Assembly (NCBI RefSeq): GCF_037975245.1
Contig: NC_092575.1
Coordinates: forward strand, 13,992,310 to 14,056,309
Length of the DNA stretch: 64,000 nucleotides
Origin: Apostichopus japonicus
Taxonomy: Eukaryota; Echinodermata; Holothuroidea; Aspidochirotida; Stichopodidae
Reading direction: 5' to 3'
Below, piece by piece: positions 1 through 12,530 of the stretch (position 1 is its first letter; every line of letters starts with the position of its first letter). The notes beneath the pieces were generated by a model, which was given only the letters and a program-made list of their open reading frames with translations, made no database searches and was not told the origin of the DNA. The translations under genes and the position numbers were made by a program.

Positions 1-945
1 GGTGCGAAATTATTCAGGCGGTTTCTCGAAACTCGTGAAATCGACTACGAAGTCAATCCAACTGGGATATATGCATTCGAGGGAGGATCTCGTATTTCCA
101 TTTTCAAATTATGGCTGCCTTCATTTTTTTTTTCTTTCTTAGTAAAGTCAGAACAGTAACAGATTTTTATCTTTTCTTTCCTTTTCTTACACCACGTGAC
201 TGTATATTTAGCTATACCGTGCATGTGCGGCCAAGACTTGTACATACCAAGTCGAAAGTAAGAGGATGAATACAAAATTTTGAGAAGTAAGGATATTGTT
301 ATTCATGAAAACGTTGAGCAAAGAAACAAGGTTGGTTTAGGGTGTAACATTTCATTTTAAAAGGGCTAAAAGTTTATCTTGAGTGAAGATATATATAGGC
401 ATGTATATATAGGTTATCGAAACATGGTCGCTTCTTAATATGTTAGAACGTTACTATACCGCAAGGTAGCTGATGTAAACATATAGGACGTTAAAGTGTG
501 CACTGATGTGTCTCACAGGCACAATTCCTATACCGAGAAGGACGGTTTAAACTGTTAAAGCTACACTTTTAAATTTGAAAGATGCATTAAAGAGAAAATA
601 AACGGTGTGCTTCAATTCAAAACATTCAATACACCCAAATTATGAAAACTGTCCAAAGTCGTCCGAAATTATGTAAAGTTTTGTACTTCCATAAAAACCA
701 GTTGTATACTTGAAGTAAAAGAAGAATGTGAGACACAATAAAGTCCATTGTATTGATGAAGTGTATTACTGAAGTAATTTACAAATATATAGATGTCTTA
801 ATTACAGTTTGGTTTTCTTTTCAAGGAAGTGGCAAAGTGGCATACAGGTATAAACCAGTGACAAAGTAAGTCCTTCCTAACCTGATGAGGAAAGCCCACA
901 TCTCCCCATGGTAGAAGATTTAAACAAATTAATTTACGTTTTCAA
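1..945. other. No gene recognised
   Basis: AT-rich sequence without a convincing exon or a repeat that recurs elsewhere in the window. Short open frames here resemble no family I know. Confidence 0.5.
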
Positions 946-949
946 TTGT

Positions 950-955
950 GTTATA

Positions 956-1020
<65 letters not shown>

Positions 1021-1071
1021 GAAAAGCGAGTTGGAAAATCAAGAATAGTGAAAAAAATTTCAGCCTCCACC

Positions 1072-1130
<59 letters not shown>

Positions 1131-1163
1131 ATATCTATATATCTACATATATATATATATATA

Positions 1164-1223
<60 letters not shown>

Positions 1224-1225
1224 AT
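950..1225. repeat. (AT)n microsatellite, two blocks
   Basis: Two long TA dinucleotide blocks (about 958-1017 and 1075-1220) are separated by roughly 55 bases of unique sequence. The second block is interrupted by TATG and TATC variants. Open frames rich in Tyr-Ile are translations of the repeat and not genes. Confidence 0.97.
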
Positions 1226-1310
1226 ATTTATTATATATTTATAAATTTGACCGTATGCTATCCTATCCCACCCAAAACGGCCCCCCCCCCTCCCTCCCCT
1301 CCTTGATAAT

Positions 1311-2084
1311 CACATTCCATGAACACCTAAGAAATTTTCTCTATATGTTTTACTATAATGTTAACTAAATGATTAGGGCTGGTTGAAATTGCGCACTGTG
1401 AAATCCTCAGTTTTCGCAATCTTACAAACCAAAATGCCATCCACTGAAATTTTTATATATTTAGCTAGCATTTAGATTGATAAATGACACGCTCAAAATA
1501 CGTCATTTTGCTATTTCTTATTTAGCTAACAGTGCACTTCTCAGTTGATTCCTGAGGATATCAAACTATTTATTGGATTAAAATCATTCGTTCAACCGAT
1601 TTAGTTATATCTAACGCCTTAGTACAGACACCTTCGGGCCCCCAAAGATGACAAAACACGGACTGTTATAGATTTAAGTAGCGATATATTAACTTGGTAA
1701 TATACAAGAATAAGACTAAAACCGAATATTGGTTAGTATATAGCAGTTATGCATCATGTTGCTTATAGTAGGTTATATAGCTCTACTGGTGGATACGCAT
1801 GACAAAAAATCTTTGTAAAAGCAAATATGAAACAAAAAGGTGAGTCAGATATTTGCTTGCATGATGTAGATTAACAGAACACATTAAAAATGATCTTGGG
1901 GGAACCGGGAAGTACAGTATAAATATATGTATATTTAAATATATATGTATAAATATATATGTAGGCCTATATAGACATAGGAGAAGTGGATTGGATCGAA
2001 ATGATCAAATGGTGCCTTATTTATAGGCTCAGTCTGATCAATAACAACCTTAGTTTGAATGAGAGTACGGTATATACATTCAAA
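1311..2084. other. No gene recognised
   Basis: AT-rich intergenic sequence that follows a C-rich tract at about 1280-1303. A short TATA-rich stretch lies at 1918-1975. Nothing else could be assigned. Confidence 0.5.
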
Positions 2085-2300
2085 ATATACAAATACGATT
2101 TTCTGTCACAGCATATACAAATACGATTTTCTGTCCATATATTCGTATGCGATTTGCTGTCTCCATACACGTATACGGTTGGCCGACACCTGCAAGTACG
2201 GTTTTCTGTCCCCATATACAAATAGGATTGCAGTCACCGTACACTATACGATTTTCTGTCCATGTAGTACGTATACGGTTTGTAGTCACTATACTTTATG
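2085..2300 (+). repeat. Degenerate minisatellite, unit about 26 bp
   Basis: About eight to nine imperfect direct repeats of a unit containing TACAAATACGATTTTCTGTC. The first two units are nearly identical and later ones diverge (GTATACGGTT, ACTATACGATTTTCTGTC). Overlapping short frames on both strands come from the repeat. Confidence 0.85.
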
Positions 2301-3423
2301 ATCAAAACATATGTCATTAATACCATACTAACAATCAGGTCATAGCTAAAGACGTTTTAGCCAAATTAGAACGGGACAAAATGCTACTATAACGTCAGTG
2401 ATTAGAACAATCTCAAACATTAAGAATCAAAATTGTTTTACAAATTTAGGCAATTTTCCTTTCCTTGTATTTCTTGTATTTCTTTTTTTTTTACCACCGG
2501 GTTGGGTTGTGTTTGGCTTGACAGCGTGTGTGTTTAATCTTTCATAACGCGAACCTGCGATCATCTGAATCGTAAATCCTGCACGCTCTAACACTCTCAA
2601 GTTCAACCATCCCAAAATTCGGAAGTGAAGAGAAACGCCAAAGCAGAGAAATTGATAAATTTTTGAAACACAATTAGGCGACTGATATGGAAACAAATTA
2701 GCATATCGTCTTGTTTAGACAAAAAATTTAGCTGCATGGGGAAAATAAGGTTAATGTTTGGATACAGTTAGGATTTAACATATGGATGAATAGCGAATTG
2801 AATTACGCAACGCTGAAAATTTAATGATTGAATATAAATATGGCTGAATGTGTTTGTCTACAGGTTGAATTATGTGGCTAGAAACGTGGGTTGTGAAAAC
2901 GATGAATTAGAAAGATACATTAAGCCAACACGCCAAAAGAGGGCGTATACCGTGGACTTTGGTTTGGGAGCTAGCAGGTGAAGGAGGGGGGGGGGGGGGG
3001 GAGGAAGAGGTAAAGGAGGAGGTGAAGGAGGAGGAGGGGGTAAGAACTGATGGAGAAGAATCTACGTCAATAAGGAAAGGGGTTTGACGTATTGAATTCA
3101 ACATCGTGCAAAGGGGTGTCACATTCTGTATAGCTATAAACTATTATGTGCACATGGTCAGGTTGCAAATAATTGCAACTTTTAACAAGGCCAACATTTT
3201 GTACATTGATAATAACGGTGAGTTCTGAAAGATGGGAAAAACACAAAGTAAATCTTTCAAACTACACATGGATGTGTGCGTTGTGATCGTTTTTCAGACA
3301 TCATCAACCCAATATACACCCCCACCCCAGCCCTTTCCCCCGTCCATGTCATTCTCCCGTCCCTGTTTCTTGCTTCAACATTGCGAAATAACCTTCCGTT
3401 AGTTCCAATACCATTATGGTAAT
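2301..3423. other. No gene recognised; purine-rich tract at 2980-3041
   Basis: No exon could be supported. A G/A-rich tract at 2980-3041 includes a run of about 18 G followed by GGAGGA-type repeats. A CCCC-rich stretch lies at 3318-3345. Confidence 0.5.
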
Positions 3424-3803
3424 CAAGGGCGTAGGAACCGGGGGGGGGCTGGGGGCGCCAGCCCCCCAGTGAAAAATGTGGAGGGGCGGAAGTATCATTC
3501 CGCCCCCCCCCCCCCGCTTCGCAAGTCAGAAAACCTCTTTTTCATTTCCAAATGAGAAAAAAAAAAATCTTATTTGGAGCACCAAATTGCATCTAAGGCC
3601 TGGTGAAAATACAAAATTAAGTTTGCAAAATGGAGTGGGTGTTGAAGTGTGCTATATTACACCAAATTGCATCTGAGGCTACCTGGAAATGCAAAAGGTT
3701 CCAAAGGGGAGGGGGACACCCCCTCCCCTTAGACCCCTCCCCAGGCCGGCCATCAGTCTTCAGCCCCCCCCCCCCCACTCGAAAGTACCTTCCTACGCCA
3801 CTG
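3424..3803 (+). mobile_element. Non-autonomous hAT-type element, family 1
   Basis: A 380-bp element with inverted termini CAAGGGCGTAGGAA at the left and TTCCTACGCCACTG at the right. It is flanked by an 8-bp duplication, ATGGTAAT against ATGGTAAG (7 of 8 match). Eight-base target duplications and CAG-type ends are typical of hAT transposons. Near-identical copies lie at 32769-33142 and 59128-59499, with a deleted copy at 21440-21649. The inside is G/C-homopolymer rich and encodes no transposase. Confidence 0.92.
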
Positions 3804-4453
3804 ATGGTAAGGTATATCATGATTAAGCAGCAAACCGAACTCTCTTATTTCACACAAACACACACTTTTAAAAGTCTTTCAGCTTTAACGTAGCCCTAAC
3901 TGTCTTAAGACAGAAAAATAACCAAACTACAAAGTATTGTAGTTGCTTACTTAAAGAGTCATACAAAACGTGATATTGGAAGTTTTGCCTAACGAATCTT
4001 TAAAGAAAATAGATGACTCCAATTCCATTACATAAGTACTTTTCCAGAAAAAAAAAACGAAAAGGACTACCAATACTAATTCTCATTAATCGAAACAAAA
4101 AATAATCAAAGAGACACAGAAGGTCGGTATAGTCTTTGGTTAGCAAATAACTAAATACAAATCCTTTCAAATAAATGAGCCATATCCAGGTGGAGATAAG
4201 AGATTCGTGATACCACAGTTGAAATAACACCGTCAGGAGCACACTGTTAAACCTTAAAGGAAGTGAAGACTCGCGCACAAAGAAACGTCTGATGCCGGTA
4301 ATCTGACCTAGTTTCGAATTAGGTGTAACAGAAGTGTTAGGCACCACCATCAATCCCAGAAAATATACACACAGCTTGCTACCGTTGGTAATTAGACACA
4401 AGTGTAGAGTCAATACATACAGCAACGGTCAACACCCACAACGCAGTGTAGAT
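3804..4453. other. No gene supported
   Basis: A 141-codon open frame on the minus strand (4000-4425) is present, but its translation is hydrophobic and low in complexity and resembles no family. It is not repeated elsewhere, so I do not call it a gene. Confidence 0.4.
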
Positions 4454-5508
4454 ATAGCAGCAATGGACATCTAACGTCTAGATACAAGATAACAGGGTAT
4501 CACGTTTCATACTGTCTGCATTTTGTAGCAACAAGAAGAAAACTTCACTTGCAAGCAACGGAGATTTAACGTTTTTCAGAGGGCGGCACGCGGTTTGGGG
4601 CGAGTCTTCAATGCTTTTAAAGACAAGTCATACAAGCTGGAACCTAGCCATGCACGAAAACCAAGAACTTGTTCAACTCTCAGTCACAGTTCCCTTACAT
4701 AGAGACTTAAGGCCTAACCATTCTTAACGTATCTCTCGCATAGTTTTTTGGGGGAAATATATAATAAATGCGAAACTGCAAAATTGCAATTTGGCATGAA
4801 CGTTAGGAGCGAAACATAACAAAACAATTGATTAATATGAAACAAAATAAATCCAAACGATTAACCGCTATATTCTGATTTAGGTTTCTGTGAAAGCAAA
4901 AACTCAACATTCAAATTTATGGATCGTTATGCAGATCGAAAGTTCCTTCCTCAAATAACGCCCACTGCATCCTGTTAGCGTCACTCCCCCCCCCCCCCCC
5001 CCACCGACCCTTCCCACTTCCAGTTTCACAAGACGCTTTCTCCTCCTTTCGACTCTTATGACTGCGCTATTGTTAAAATGTTTCATATTGACATATCAAT
5101 TAAATTAGTAACCACATTAAACTTATTGTTTTGATTTGTAAGAGTGTTTCTGGACACACTTGTGGTTTAAAAATGATGTCGTTATTTGGGAGAATCTTGG
5201 AATCTATTATCTATAAACTTTCTTTTGAGAAAGAAAAAAACGAAAGTAACTTTACATAATATTTCTTTTTGTTTTGCCCGACTACACATATTTTAAGAAC
5301 GCAGGTTTAATAACATTATCAAAAAGTGCCTTAATCATCTTTTGGTAATCTTAACAACTGATAATCGACGTTGACTTGAATACTTCATGAATTTTAATAT
5401 CTATCGAAACAGGCAAGTAACCTATTAGGTGGCGTCATTTCAATACATTTTCTAAATGTCTAAAGAGATATTCTGATGGCTATGTAAAGCTTGCGTACAC
5501 ACAGATTG

Positions 5509-5835
5509 AGGAGGATAGCGCCTCGTTAGGTCACGTTCTTACATGGACTGCTCACATGTCGGTCGCACATAGTGTTTCGACTTTCTGGTCATATAGGCAT
5601 GGGTTCTCGCATCCCACCTAACACGCTTCTGGTCGACCTCTGACCGACCCTCCTTGCATCCCCCGGATGCTTTTGCGACATCAAGTGAGACATGGCTCTG
5701 GATCCTGGGCCACAGAAAAGCACCATACCTACAGCCACCGACCTTGCCTCGAACCCTAGTACGATTTACACGATTAGCAGTGCAATGTCTTTCGCTTGCA
5801 CCTTCGCGCTAACAAACACGTCATGCTGGAAGAAT
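5509..5835 (+). repeat. Interspersed repeat, GCGCCTCRTYAGGYCACG family
   Basis: About 320 bp beginning GAGGATAGCGCCTCGTTAGG. It recurs at 16797-17130 as the segmental-duplication partner and, more diverged, at 54838-55150. All three share the sequence around TGACCGACC, the CTTTTGCGACA block and an ACGATTTACACGA block near the end. The copy at 55 kb lies outside the duplication, so this is a dispersed family. No coding capacity was seen. Confidence 0.75.
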
Positions 5836-6239
5836 AATTTTAGAATTGATACTTAATTTCTTCCGGTTTATTGACTTTTTACGTTACAAAATCGATAAAT
5901 ACAGGATTAAACAAAAGAGAAAAAACACTTACCTAGTATATCTACAAGCTAAAAATAAAATAATAAGTTGATCTACACTCTAACCATACGGTAACTTACT
6001 TGTAATTCCCCGTTTACCATTTCACATCAAGACGAACCAGGAAACCAAGTTTTTATAAATTTGACTTCTGACCATCTACTAAAATCAATTTCAATGCGTT
6101 CTTGCATTTCTCTTTAAATCAATTCCACTACCTGCTTTTTTCATCAATAATTCACTTCTCAAAAACAAGTCGACACCTTCTATTCCAAACTACTATTTTT
6201 TAACGATACCAAATACAAAGACCAGTCTTTCCCATGTCA

Positions 6240-6581
6240 GCCTATGTAATCCATGGTTAAGAACTCCGAGTAAGAAGGCATCAGAAGTGAGTCCAGTATT
6301 CCTACCAAGAACCCTTTAACAACTTTATTTACCCAGGATATTACCCTTGATATGTTTGTACACTCCCAAAACACGTGCCGAATACGCTCTGGTTTCTTGC
6401 AAAATGAACACAGACCGTCACCGTTTCCCCACCTGTGCAGCTTCTCTGCTTTGCACATTGCCCCGTGAGTTATTCTCCAATTTAAAACTTTTAACTTATT
6501 ACATAAAATAGAGTGAAACACCATTTTTCGAGTGCTAGCCCAGTCGCAAGATGGATCATTGCTTTTGAACCCTAGGTACAA
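6240..6581 (-). pseudogene. LINE reverse-transcriptase C-terminal zinc-finger remnant
   Basis: The minus-strand translation contains WRITHGAMCKAEKLHRWG, then a C-x2-C and an H-x4-C arrangement (CSFCKK, IRHVFWEC). This is the pattern of the zinc-binding region that follows reverse transcriptase in many non-LTR retrotransposons. No upstream reverse-transcriptase domain remains. The matching stretch of unit B (about 17340-17600) is further decayed by deletions and frameshifts. I see a dead fragment; the exact LINE clade is not determined. Confidence 0.72.
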
Positions 6582-6784
6582 CAGTTTCAGTGTCCAAAAT
6601 ACTAACCAATACCTTGATCCTAGAATGATCTGTGAACAAAGGGTCTATCGTGTGCAGGGACTGCATAATTAATGAAATCACTGTACTGTACGATGTTGAT
6701 TACGTTGTACGATGCAGAATAGATACTTAAATATTCGATAGAGAACTGGGGTAAAACGTGGAATGCTGTTTGGTCGTCCTATGT

Positions 6785-6855
6785 TTACGCGGGAATCGAA
6801 ACTCGCACCACAACACTGCCAGTCAGCCCTTACTCCACTGAGCTATCTGACCACT
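6785..6855 (-). repeat. tRNA-derived repeat (SINE head), unit A
   Basis: Read on the minus strand, it contains an A-box-like TAGCTCAGTGG and a B-box-like GTTTCGATTCC at about the spacing expected of a tRNA gene. The cloverleaf is imperfect and there is an extra T before the B box, so it is a tRNA-like repeat and not a functional tRNA. Its duplicate lies at 17798-17873. Confidence 0.6.
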
Positions 6856-8218
6856 TGATGTAGAAATAAGCTTCGTCATATCTTTGAAGGACAAACCAAA
6901 TACATAATTTATCTATACAATACTCAGAAGTCTTCAAAGAACATCGTTACTGTAAAGTACAACGGTTTAGCCGGCATTGGCCTTCGTGGAAAGAATTGTA
7001 AATGAATGCGGCAAAAGGGTTATAAGCAACAACATATTTAAGTTAAAAATTCGTTTCTATTCCGTTCAAGACGCATAGCTGGATGTTAATGTTTGACTAA
7101 CTTGAAACTCTATTCCTTGTCACCTTCATTTAACATCTTACTTGACTTTTATTAGGAAATATCAAATTTTATTTGAATATAGACTATATTTTAAGCTTAA
7201 TGGTTCACAGATCATACCCTTACTTGATCGAGTGACGTTTCTAAACTGTGCGAATCTATAATAACCATCCTGACTGGCAATTACAAAGCATCATTTTCTG
7301 CACAAATTAATAAGCATATAGCCTTACGTTTTCTTCAAATTTTGACCAAACTCAACAACGCTCCTATGCAGGAAGGGAAGAACGAAAGTTAAATGGAATA
7401 ACAAAAGCAAAAATAATTTCGTTCAGTACATAAAATACATTACATAATCATATATCATCTAAATGCGGTACAACTTACATAGTCGAAACACGGTGAACAT
7501 TATTTCAAAGGTATATGGCTCCATTTTGCAACTAAGCACTCTCCAGGTTTGAAACAAATGTATTAAGCGACACCGTACCCTTAAACACTTCTCATGAAGG
7601 ACACAACATCTTGGTACCTCGCTACACTAAAGGTGGTTGCGCCCTTGCTGGTTGGTTGCTAGAGACCATGTATAGAGACTTTGCTTACTACTGAAACCAA
7701 TTGGCTGCGCTTGTAATGGGCTCTTTGGAGCAAGGTGCTAAGGAATAGTTATAGTTTTGGAGGTCTGTGGTGATTCGATCAATCAACAATTCGGATATAA
7801 CATATTCCATCAAGTATAGCCTCCTCCAAGCTTTTGTCGATAGGGCACAAGTTGCTGAGATCCCGGAAATCATTCGAGTCACAAGAATCTCATATAATTA
7901 GTTTCATTACGAGAACATTTATTTCGTCGTGTAAATCAATTCAGTTCACTGTTTTAACACGTCATGACTCAACATTAATTGGAACGAAGAAGATATCATT
8001 ACAGATAAGTAAAAAAAATCATTATTAAAATCATTTGGAACTTTTAACTCGTTTTACTTGCAGTGACGAATCAGTAAATTATAGGTTTCTCAGCCTAACC
8101 AGTAATCAACCTAATTGAAAGATCCGTAATACGTATATTCTCTACGCGAAGCTACTTGGGGTCAAACCCATAACTCTAACACAAAATGTCTTCCGCCATT
8201 ACAATATTCCCCGTCACT

Positions 8219-9385
8219 TCAAAAAATTTCGTAAACAGTTACGTCATCATACTCATTCCCTTCTTCGCCTGTCACAGCTGCTACAGTCGGGTTCTCTTTC
8301 TTAAGAATAATATCATCTCTTACGTCATTTGAAGTGCGACGTCTACGCCTTATTCGAAAACAAAGTACTACAAAGCTGACAACCAGTATGCTGGATACTA
8401 AGCATACTAAGCAAGGGACCAATACATACAGAGTGATTATCACAGGGGGCGACGTATTCATCTTGGTATCCTTGCCAGACGTTGAACTTCCTTCTCGGAA
8501 TTCTGTGACAGCTCGAAGGTGTGTTGTTGATGGTAAAGAATGAAATGGCCAGGCGTTTGAATGAACGAAGTCGAAGACGCATTCACTGTCTTCTGTGGGA
8601 GTCATATCTAAGTCAACTTTGAGCCGGACCGCTGAACATTTCCATGAAGAGTTTGCACAGTTTTGGACGTAAGCACTTTGCGTCGTTTGCCACCTATCCA
8701 TATATGATGGACTGGTGACGGCTTCGTGAGAGCAATTTCCTGACGAGAAGATCTGAAGTTGGATAGCCGCAGAAAAATGACCATTGACGACACATGTCAG
8801 AAAGAATCTCTCTATCGACTGCCCAGATTTTGACATCGTTACAGGGTTCTCTACTTCATAAGCTCTACAAGTTGGTATTGGGAGAGTGGAATAACCATTT
8901 GACAGGTGAAATCTGTGACTAAGAATGACACCATCTGGATTAAAAACAGTACCCTCGGTGAGGATTAGGTCGTAAGTCCCCGCGTCGTTGGACCTTACAT
9001 CTCTAACTATGAAAGAAATTTCAGTCTTTATTTCATTTCGTTCCATGAAGTCATCACGGTCGATGTTTGAGATGCTGAACGAATAACGACCGTTGGAATA
9101 GATATCATTAAACCAAAATCTGCCTTTAAAATCAAAGTTCGGCTTCGTATAATTACTCGATACGATATTTGTCGTGAAGTTCAGATACACCCAACAGAAA
9201 CCTAAATCATCAACAGAGAACGACACAGGGGGAAATGCGACATCACAATCTGTTGACGTTACGTAACAATTAGTATACCTCACATTGGTCGGATGTTCGC
9301 ATTGAAGCCTGCAATGGTTCTCGGGTAAAGGTGTTCCGAAGACGCATGAAAGAATATTGAACAGAGATAACAATTTGAGCCCCAT
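8219..9385 (-). CDS. Ig-like type I membrane receptor, copy A
   Basis: An intact 388-residue protein. Residues 1-17 form a signal peptide. The ectodomain runs to about residue 312 and is rich in cysteine. Residues 134-140 (DAGTYDL) match the conserved D-x-G-x-Y of the F strand of Ig-V-like domains, and a second cysteine-containing region spans about 172-275. Possible N-glycosylation sites are at N69, N78, N217, N245 and N310. A membrane segment at about 313-343 is followed by RRRRR (346-350) and a short acidic tail with YDDV (379-382) and YEIF (385-388), which resemble tyrosine sorting or signalling motifs. The coding region is one exon; a possible splice acceptor (TTTTCTTGCAG) just before the ATG suggests a 5' UTR intron. 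The paralogue at 19227-20393 differs at 44 residues. A role in surface recognition is inference; no orthologue was recognised. Confidence 0.85.
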   Translation of the reverse strand: MGLKLLSLFNILSCVFGTPLPENHCRLQCEHPTNVRYTNCYVTSTDCDVAFPPVSFSVDDLGFCWVYLNFTTNIVSSNYTKPNFDFKGRFWFNDIYSNGRYSFSISNIDRDDFMERNEIKTEISFIVRDVRSNDAGTYDLILTEGTVFNPDGVILSHRFHLSNGYSTLPIPTCRAYEVENPVTMSKSGQSIERFFLTCVVNGHFSAAIQLQIFSSGNCSHEAVTSPSYMDRWQTTQSAYVQNCANSSWKCSAVRLKVDLDMTPTEDSECVFDFVHSNAWPFHSLPSTTHLRAVTEFREGSSTSGKDTKMNTSPPVIITLYVLVPCLVCLVSSILVVSFVVLCFRIRRRRRTSNDVRDDIILKKENPTVAAVTGEEGNEYDDVTVYEIF

Positions 9386-9472
9386 CCTGCAAGAAAATAT
9401 ACGATATTTGTACGCTATCTAATTCTATCGAATGTTCTCGTTGATCGTATACCAATAATGCACGTTAGGCTA

Positions 9473-9481
9473 CTATATATA
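9473..9481 (-). promoter_or_regulatory. Candidate TATA box for Ig receptor A
   Basis: TATATATAG on the minus strand, about 90 bases upstream of the receptor ATG. The same element is kept in the same place in unit B (20484-20491). If it is used, transcription would start about 30 bases downstream and no intron would be required. Confidence 0.45.
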
Positions 9482-10306
9482 GTGATACAAGTTGACCCGT
9501 CTTGTTTTTCGTCTGATGGAAGACTAATGACTAGAGCCTAATGGCTTTCGAAGTGCTCTAAATTCCGTGTTGCCAAGCTTACGATTGCACAAAACTGATC
9601 GTTTTTCACAAACAGTTATAACATATTTTCCCCAGTTAAGAGAAGCTTTTGCAAATTGAAGTAATATAAATCCTATCAATCATCCAATATGGAGAGTTGC
9701 TCTGTAATTTTAGATGAAATTAAAACGAAACCGTAAACTGAACTTATCGCATAACCTTCTGTGCTGTCAGTCCTTAAATAGTCCAGTCATTAAGAAGCCT
9801 GAGTTACTTTTACTTTGTAAAGTGAAGTGCATGATCTTATCCATCTTCCAATATGGAGAATTGCTTTTTAAAATGAAATTAAAACAAAACCGTCAACTAA
9901 ACCGCTTTTTGAATCACCTTTTATGGCTGTTCAGCCACTTAATAATCCGGTATCTAATAAGTAATAACTTTTACTTTCTGTCTAAGTAAAAACAAATAAC
10001 AAGAGATAAGGAAAACTGAATGTTGAGTGAGTGTGCTTAAAAGCTAACGACATTGTTTTGGAATTCTATAGCCTTACCGACGGTCAACAGTCATTCAACG
10101 TGTATGCTAAGATTAAACATTAATTTTACATTTTAATTTTACAATTCCAATATTTGCAATAGTCTTCTAAAGAACGAAAGCAAGTTGAAAAGATAAGGAG
10201 AGGTGTTTTTTTAAAGAATATATTTCATATCATGTCGTTATTATATTTGGTAAAATTGGAGTGTTAGCTCAGTGTAGCTGAGTCTAGCTCAGTGTAGCTC
10301 AGTCTA

Positions 10307-10545
10307 GGAGTGTTAGCTCATTGGTTAACGCCGGTGCCTTTCAATCATAAGGTCCCGAGTTCGAGTCACTCCAAGATTAATGTATGTCGTCCAGTTACAG
10401 AGTTGTTGACAATTGACAATTCATAATCATGGACGTTAGATATGAATCTAAGAGACTGACTTCGGTCTGCTTGCGGCTTTGATAAGCCTATGAGGCTTCT
10501 TCGCGAGTTCCTGCTTGCAGGAGGATCTAAAATACATACATACAA
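10307..10545 (+). repeat. tRNA-derived SINE, unit A copy
   Basis: The head (GGAGTGTTAGCTCATTGG) carries an RNA polymerase III A box. A B box (GAGTTCGAGTC) lies about 45 bases later and the tRNA-like part closes with CACTCC. A tRNA-unrelated body of about 150 bp follows, with the tail ATACATACATACAAAAG. Partial repeats of the A-box region (GTGTAGCTGAGTCTAGCTCA) lie immediately upstream. Further copies lie at 21313-21770 (interrupted) and 57175-57420 (opposite strand). Confidence 0.85.
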
Positions 10546-11517
10546 AAGTACGGTTGACACCAACGACCCAATCCCAGCCGACTACAACAAATACAACTTC
10601 CTAGAAATTGGGGTACCATGGATCACGCCAAGGATTTTCAATAGGTCTGTGTGAGGTGGTACAGTGGTAGGTAGATAAAATTTCGTTAACTGGAATGTAC
10701 CTATATCTTTGTTATGGTAATTTTCTAAATACGTATTTGGAACATTCACGAATGTATTGGAAGATGCTCCGGCGATATTAAGAAGAAACAACCCTATATG
10801 AAGCTGCCATCAGCATTTGATACAACAATGATGACCAGGCGCGTATCCAGGATTTTCAAACCCGGGGGGCGCGAATTACTATCTAAGCGGAGCGCCACCA
10901 TCGGTTTGCGCGCAGCGTTCAAGAAAATTTCTTATTTTGATACCCCCCAGATCACCGGAAACGGCACTTCTCGAGCTTGAAATGACCAACCAGATGCACC
11001 CTTTTTGCCTGAGAACCAAGTATTTCCTAATAGTTTTTTTTTACCTTTCATAACCTTTTTGAAGATTGTCAACCCGGCACACATCATGTTCGACCTGATC
11101 GCATCTCCTGTGGGTCTTTGTAGGTGATTCTACGTCGCGGCCCACAATACCCGTCAGCCCCACTTTTCAAGGTTTTAAGCCCCATATTTGTTCAGAATTT
11201 GAAAATTCACATTTCTCGTGAATAAACTCACTTCAAAACATACCCATAATGTTGTACAAAATTTCATCTATGGACAACCAATATAGAAAAACTTCCTTGA
11301 ACCCCTAACAGACCGGTCAAAATTGCACGAGTAGAGGGAAGTGTGATGCAGAATGTTGGTCAGAAATTTTCTAAAATTCAGACACAGTTAATTTATTGGT
11401 GTAGAAATATTAAAACCTCTTATAACGGCTATTATAAAACTTGGTTGAAGGGAATGAAAAAATAGCAGATATTTCCGAAACCGAGCACTATACACATAGG
11501 CGTAGGAGGCGCGGTGG

Positions 11518-11892
11518 AAGTGGCGGAGCTAGGGGTATTGGTCAGGAGGGGCGAGAATGGTCTGTAGGGGCGCTTTCAACACTATCTAAGCGGAGCGCCA
11601 CCACTGGTTGGCGCGTAGCGTAGAGAAAATTTTTGAGTAAAGATACTCCCTAGATCGCCGGAAATGACCCTTTCCGGGCCTGGCTAATTTGCAGATAAAC
11701 GAAGTATAAATAGGTACAAATTACACCAACAAAATGTGACAAATGTCAATAAGTAGATGAGAGCGCAATAAAAAAGTCAATAATCGCAAATAAGTAAAAA
11801 GTGGTAAAGAGCTGAAAAACGCGCCAGCAGTCCATTTGATTCCGTCAGGGGGGGGGCATGCGCCCCCTGATCGTATGGACGCTCCGCCACTG
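11518..11892 (+). mobile_element. Non-autonomous hAT-type element, family 2 (nested)
   Basis: 375 bp, beginning AAGTGGCGGAGCTAGGGG (first base mutated from C) and ending GACGCTCCGCCACTG. The flanking duplication is CGCGGTGG against CGCGGCGG. Its target begins CATAGGCGTAGGAGGCGCGG and continues after the insertion, so it landed inside an older element of the CATAGGCGTA type. Related copies are at 36895-37255 and 49259-49659. Confidence 0.88.
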
Positions 11893-12234
11893 CGCGGCGG
11901 GGGTGCAGCCCCTAATTCGCCATTACTAATGTAAAAGAGAGTTTTGACATAATTGGACCTGCTTTTTATACATCTACATGAGACATGTCGTTGTTTACAT
12001 TAGCATCCCGCGGTATACTGCGCAATTTTAACGGACCGTACGGTACATGATGGCATGCGATGTAATAACCGATGCTTGCTTACATGATATCGACATTAAC
12101 ACGTTGAACGCGCGCGAAAATTTTTGGTTATTTTTTCAGGCAAGTCGGACAGTTTTGAGGCTTTTCATCCTGGAACGCCATTTTCATGCTCACTGATATG
12201 ATGTGATATCTGCTGTTTGCGTTTCAAATACGAA

Positions 12235-12530
12235 CAGGCGCGTAGCGAGGAATTTGCCAAGGGAGGGGCGAAGCCTGTAGGCAAATTATCTCAGCGTAAC
12301 GCCACCATAGGTTGGCGCGAAGCGTACAAGAAAATTTTGGCCGAAAATGCCTCCCAGATCGCTGGAAATGGCACTACCCAGGACCATTTGTTAGCGCGAA
12401 GCGTACAAGCAAATTTTGGCCGAAAATGTCTCCCAGATCGCTGGAAATGACACTTCCCAGGCCTTGTAAGTTGCATCTAAGCACTTTCTATTTTGAAATT
12501 ACTTAGCGATATCATTTAAAACAATGCTGA
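12235..12530 (+). mobile_element. Partial hAT-type element, family 3
   Basis: Begins CAGGCGCGTAGCGAGG and continues AATTTGCCAAGGGAGGGG, as in the complete copy at 34486-34752. The core is partly duplicated: the segment from the GCGCGAAGCGTACAAG motif to the ATCGCTGGAAATG motif occurs twice in tandem. The right inverted terminus is absent. Confidence 0.75.

Noticed and set aside
946-1306. Open frames rich in Ile-Tyr
   Set aside because: They are translations of the AT microsatellite.
4000-4425. 141-codon minus-strand open frame
   Set aside because: No start context, splice signal, family resemblance or second copy, and its hydrophobic composition follows the AT-rich sequence.
7688-7882. 64-codon frame that also occurs at 18699-18893
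   Set aside because: The two copies differ by compensating frameshifts in the middle, so the frame is not conserved; similarity comes from the segmental duplication.
8334-8543. Plus-strand frame conserved in both receptor copies
   Set aside because: It is antisense to the receptor coding region and is explained by conservation of that gene.
10311-10375. tRNA gene
   Set aside because: A and B boxes are present but the anticodon stem and acceptor pairing are poor, and the unit recurs with a body and tail, so it is a SINE.
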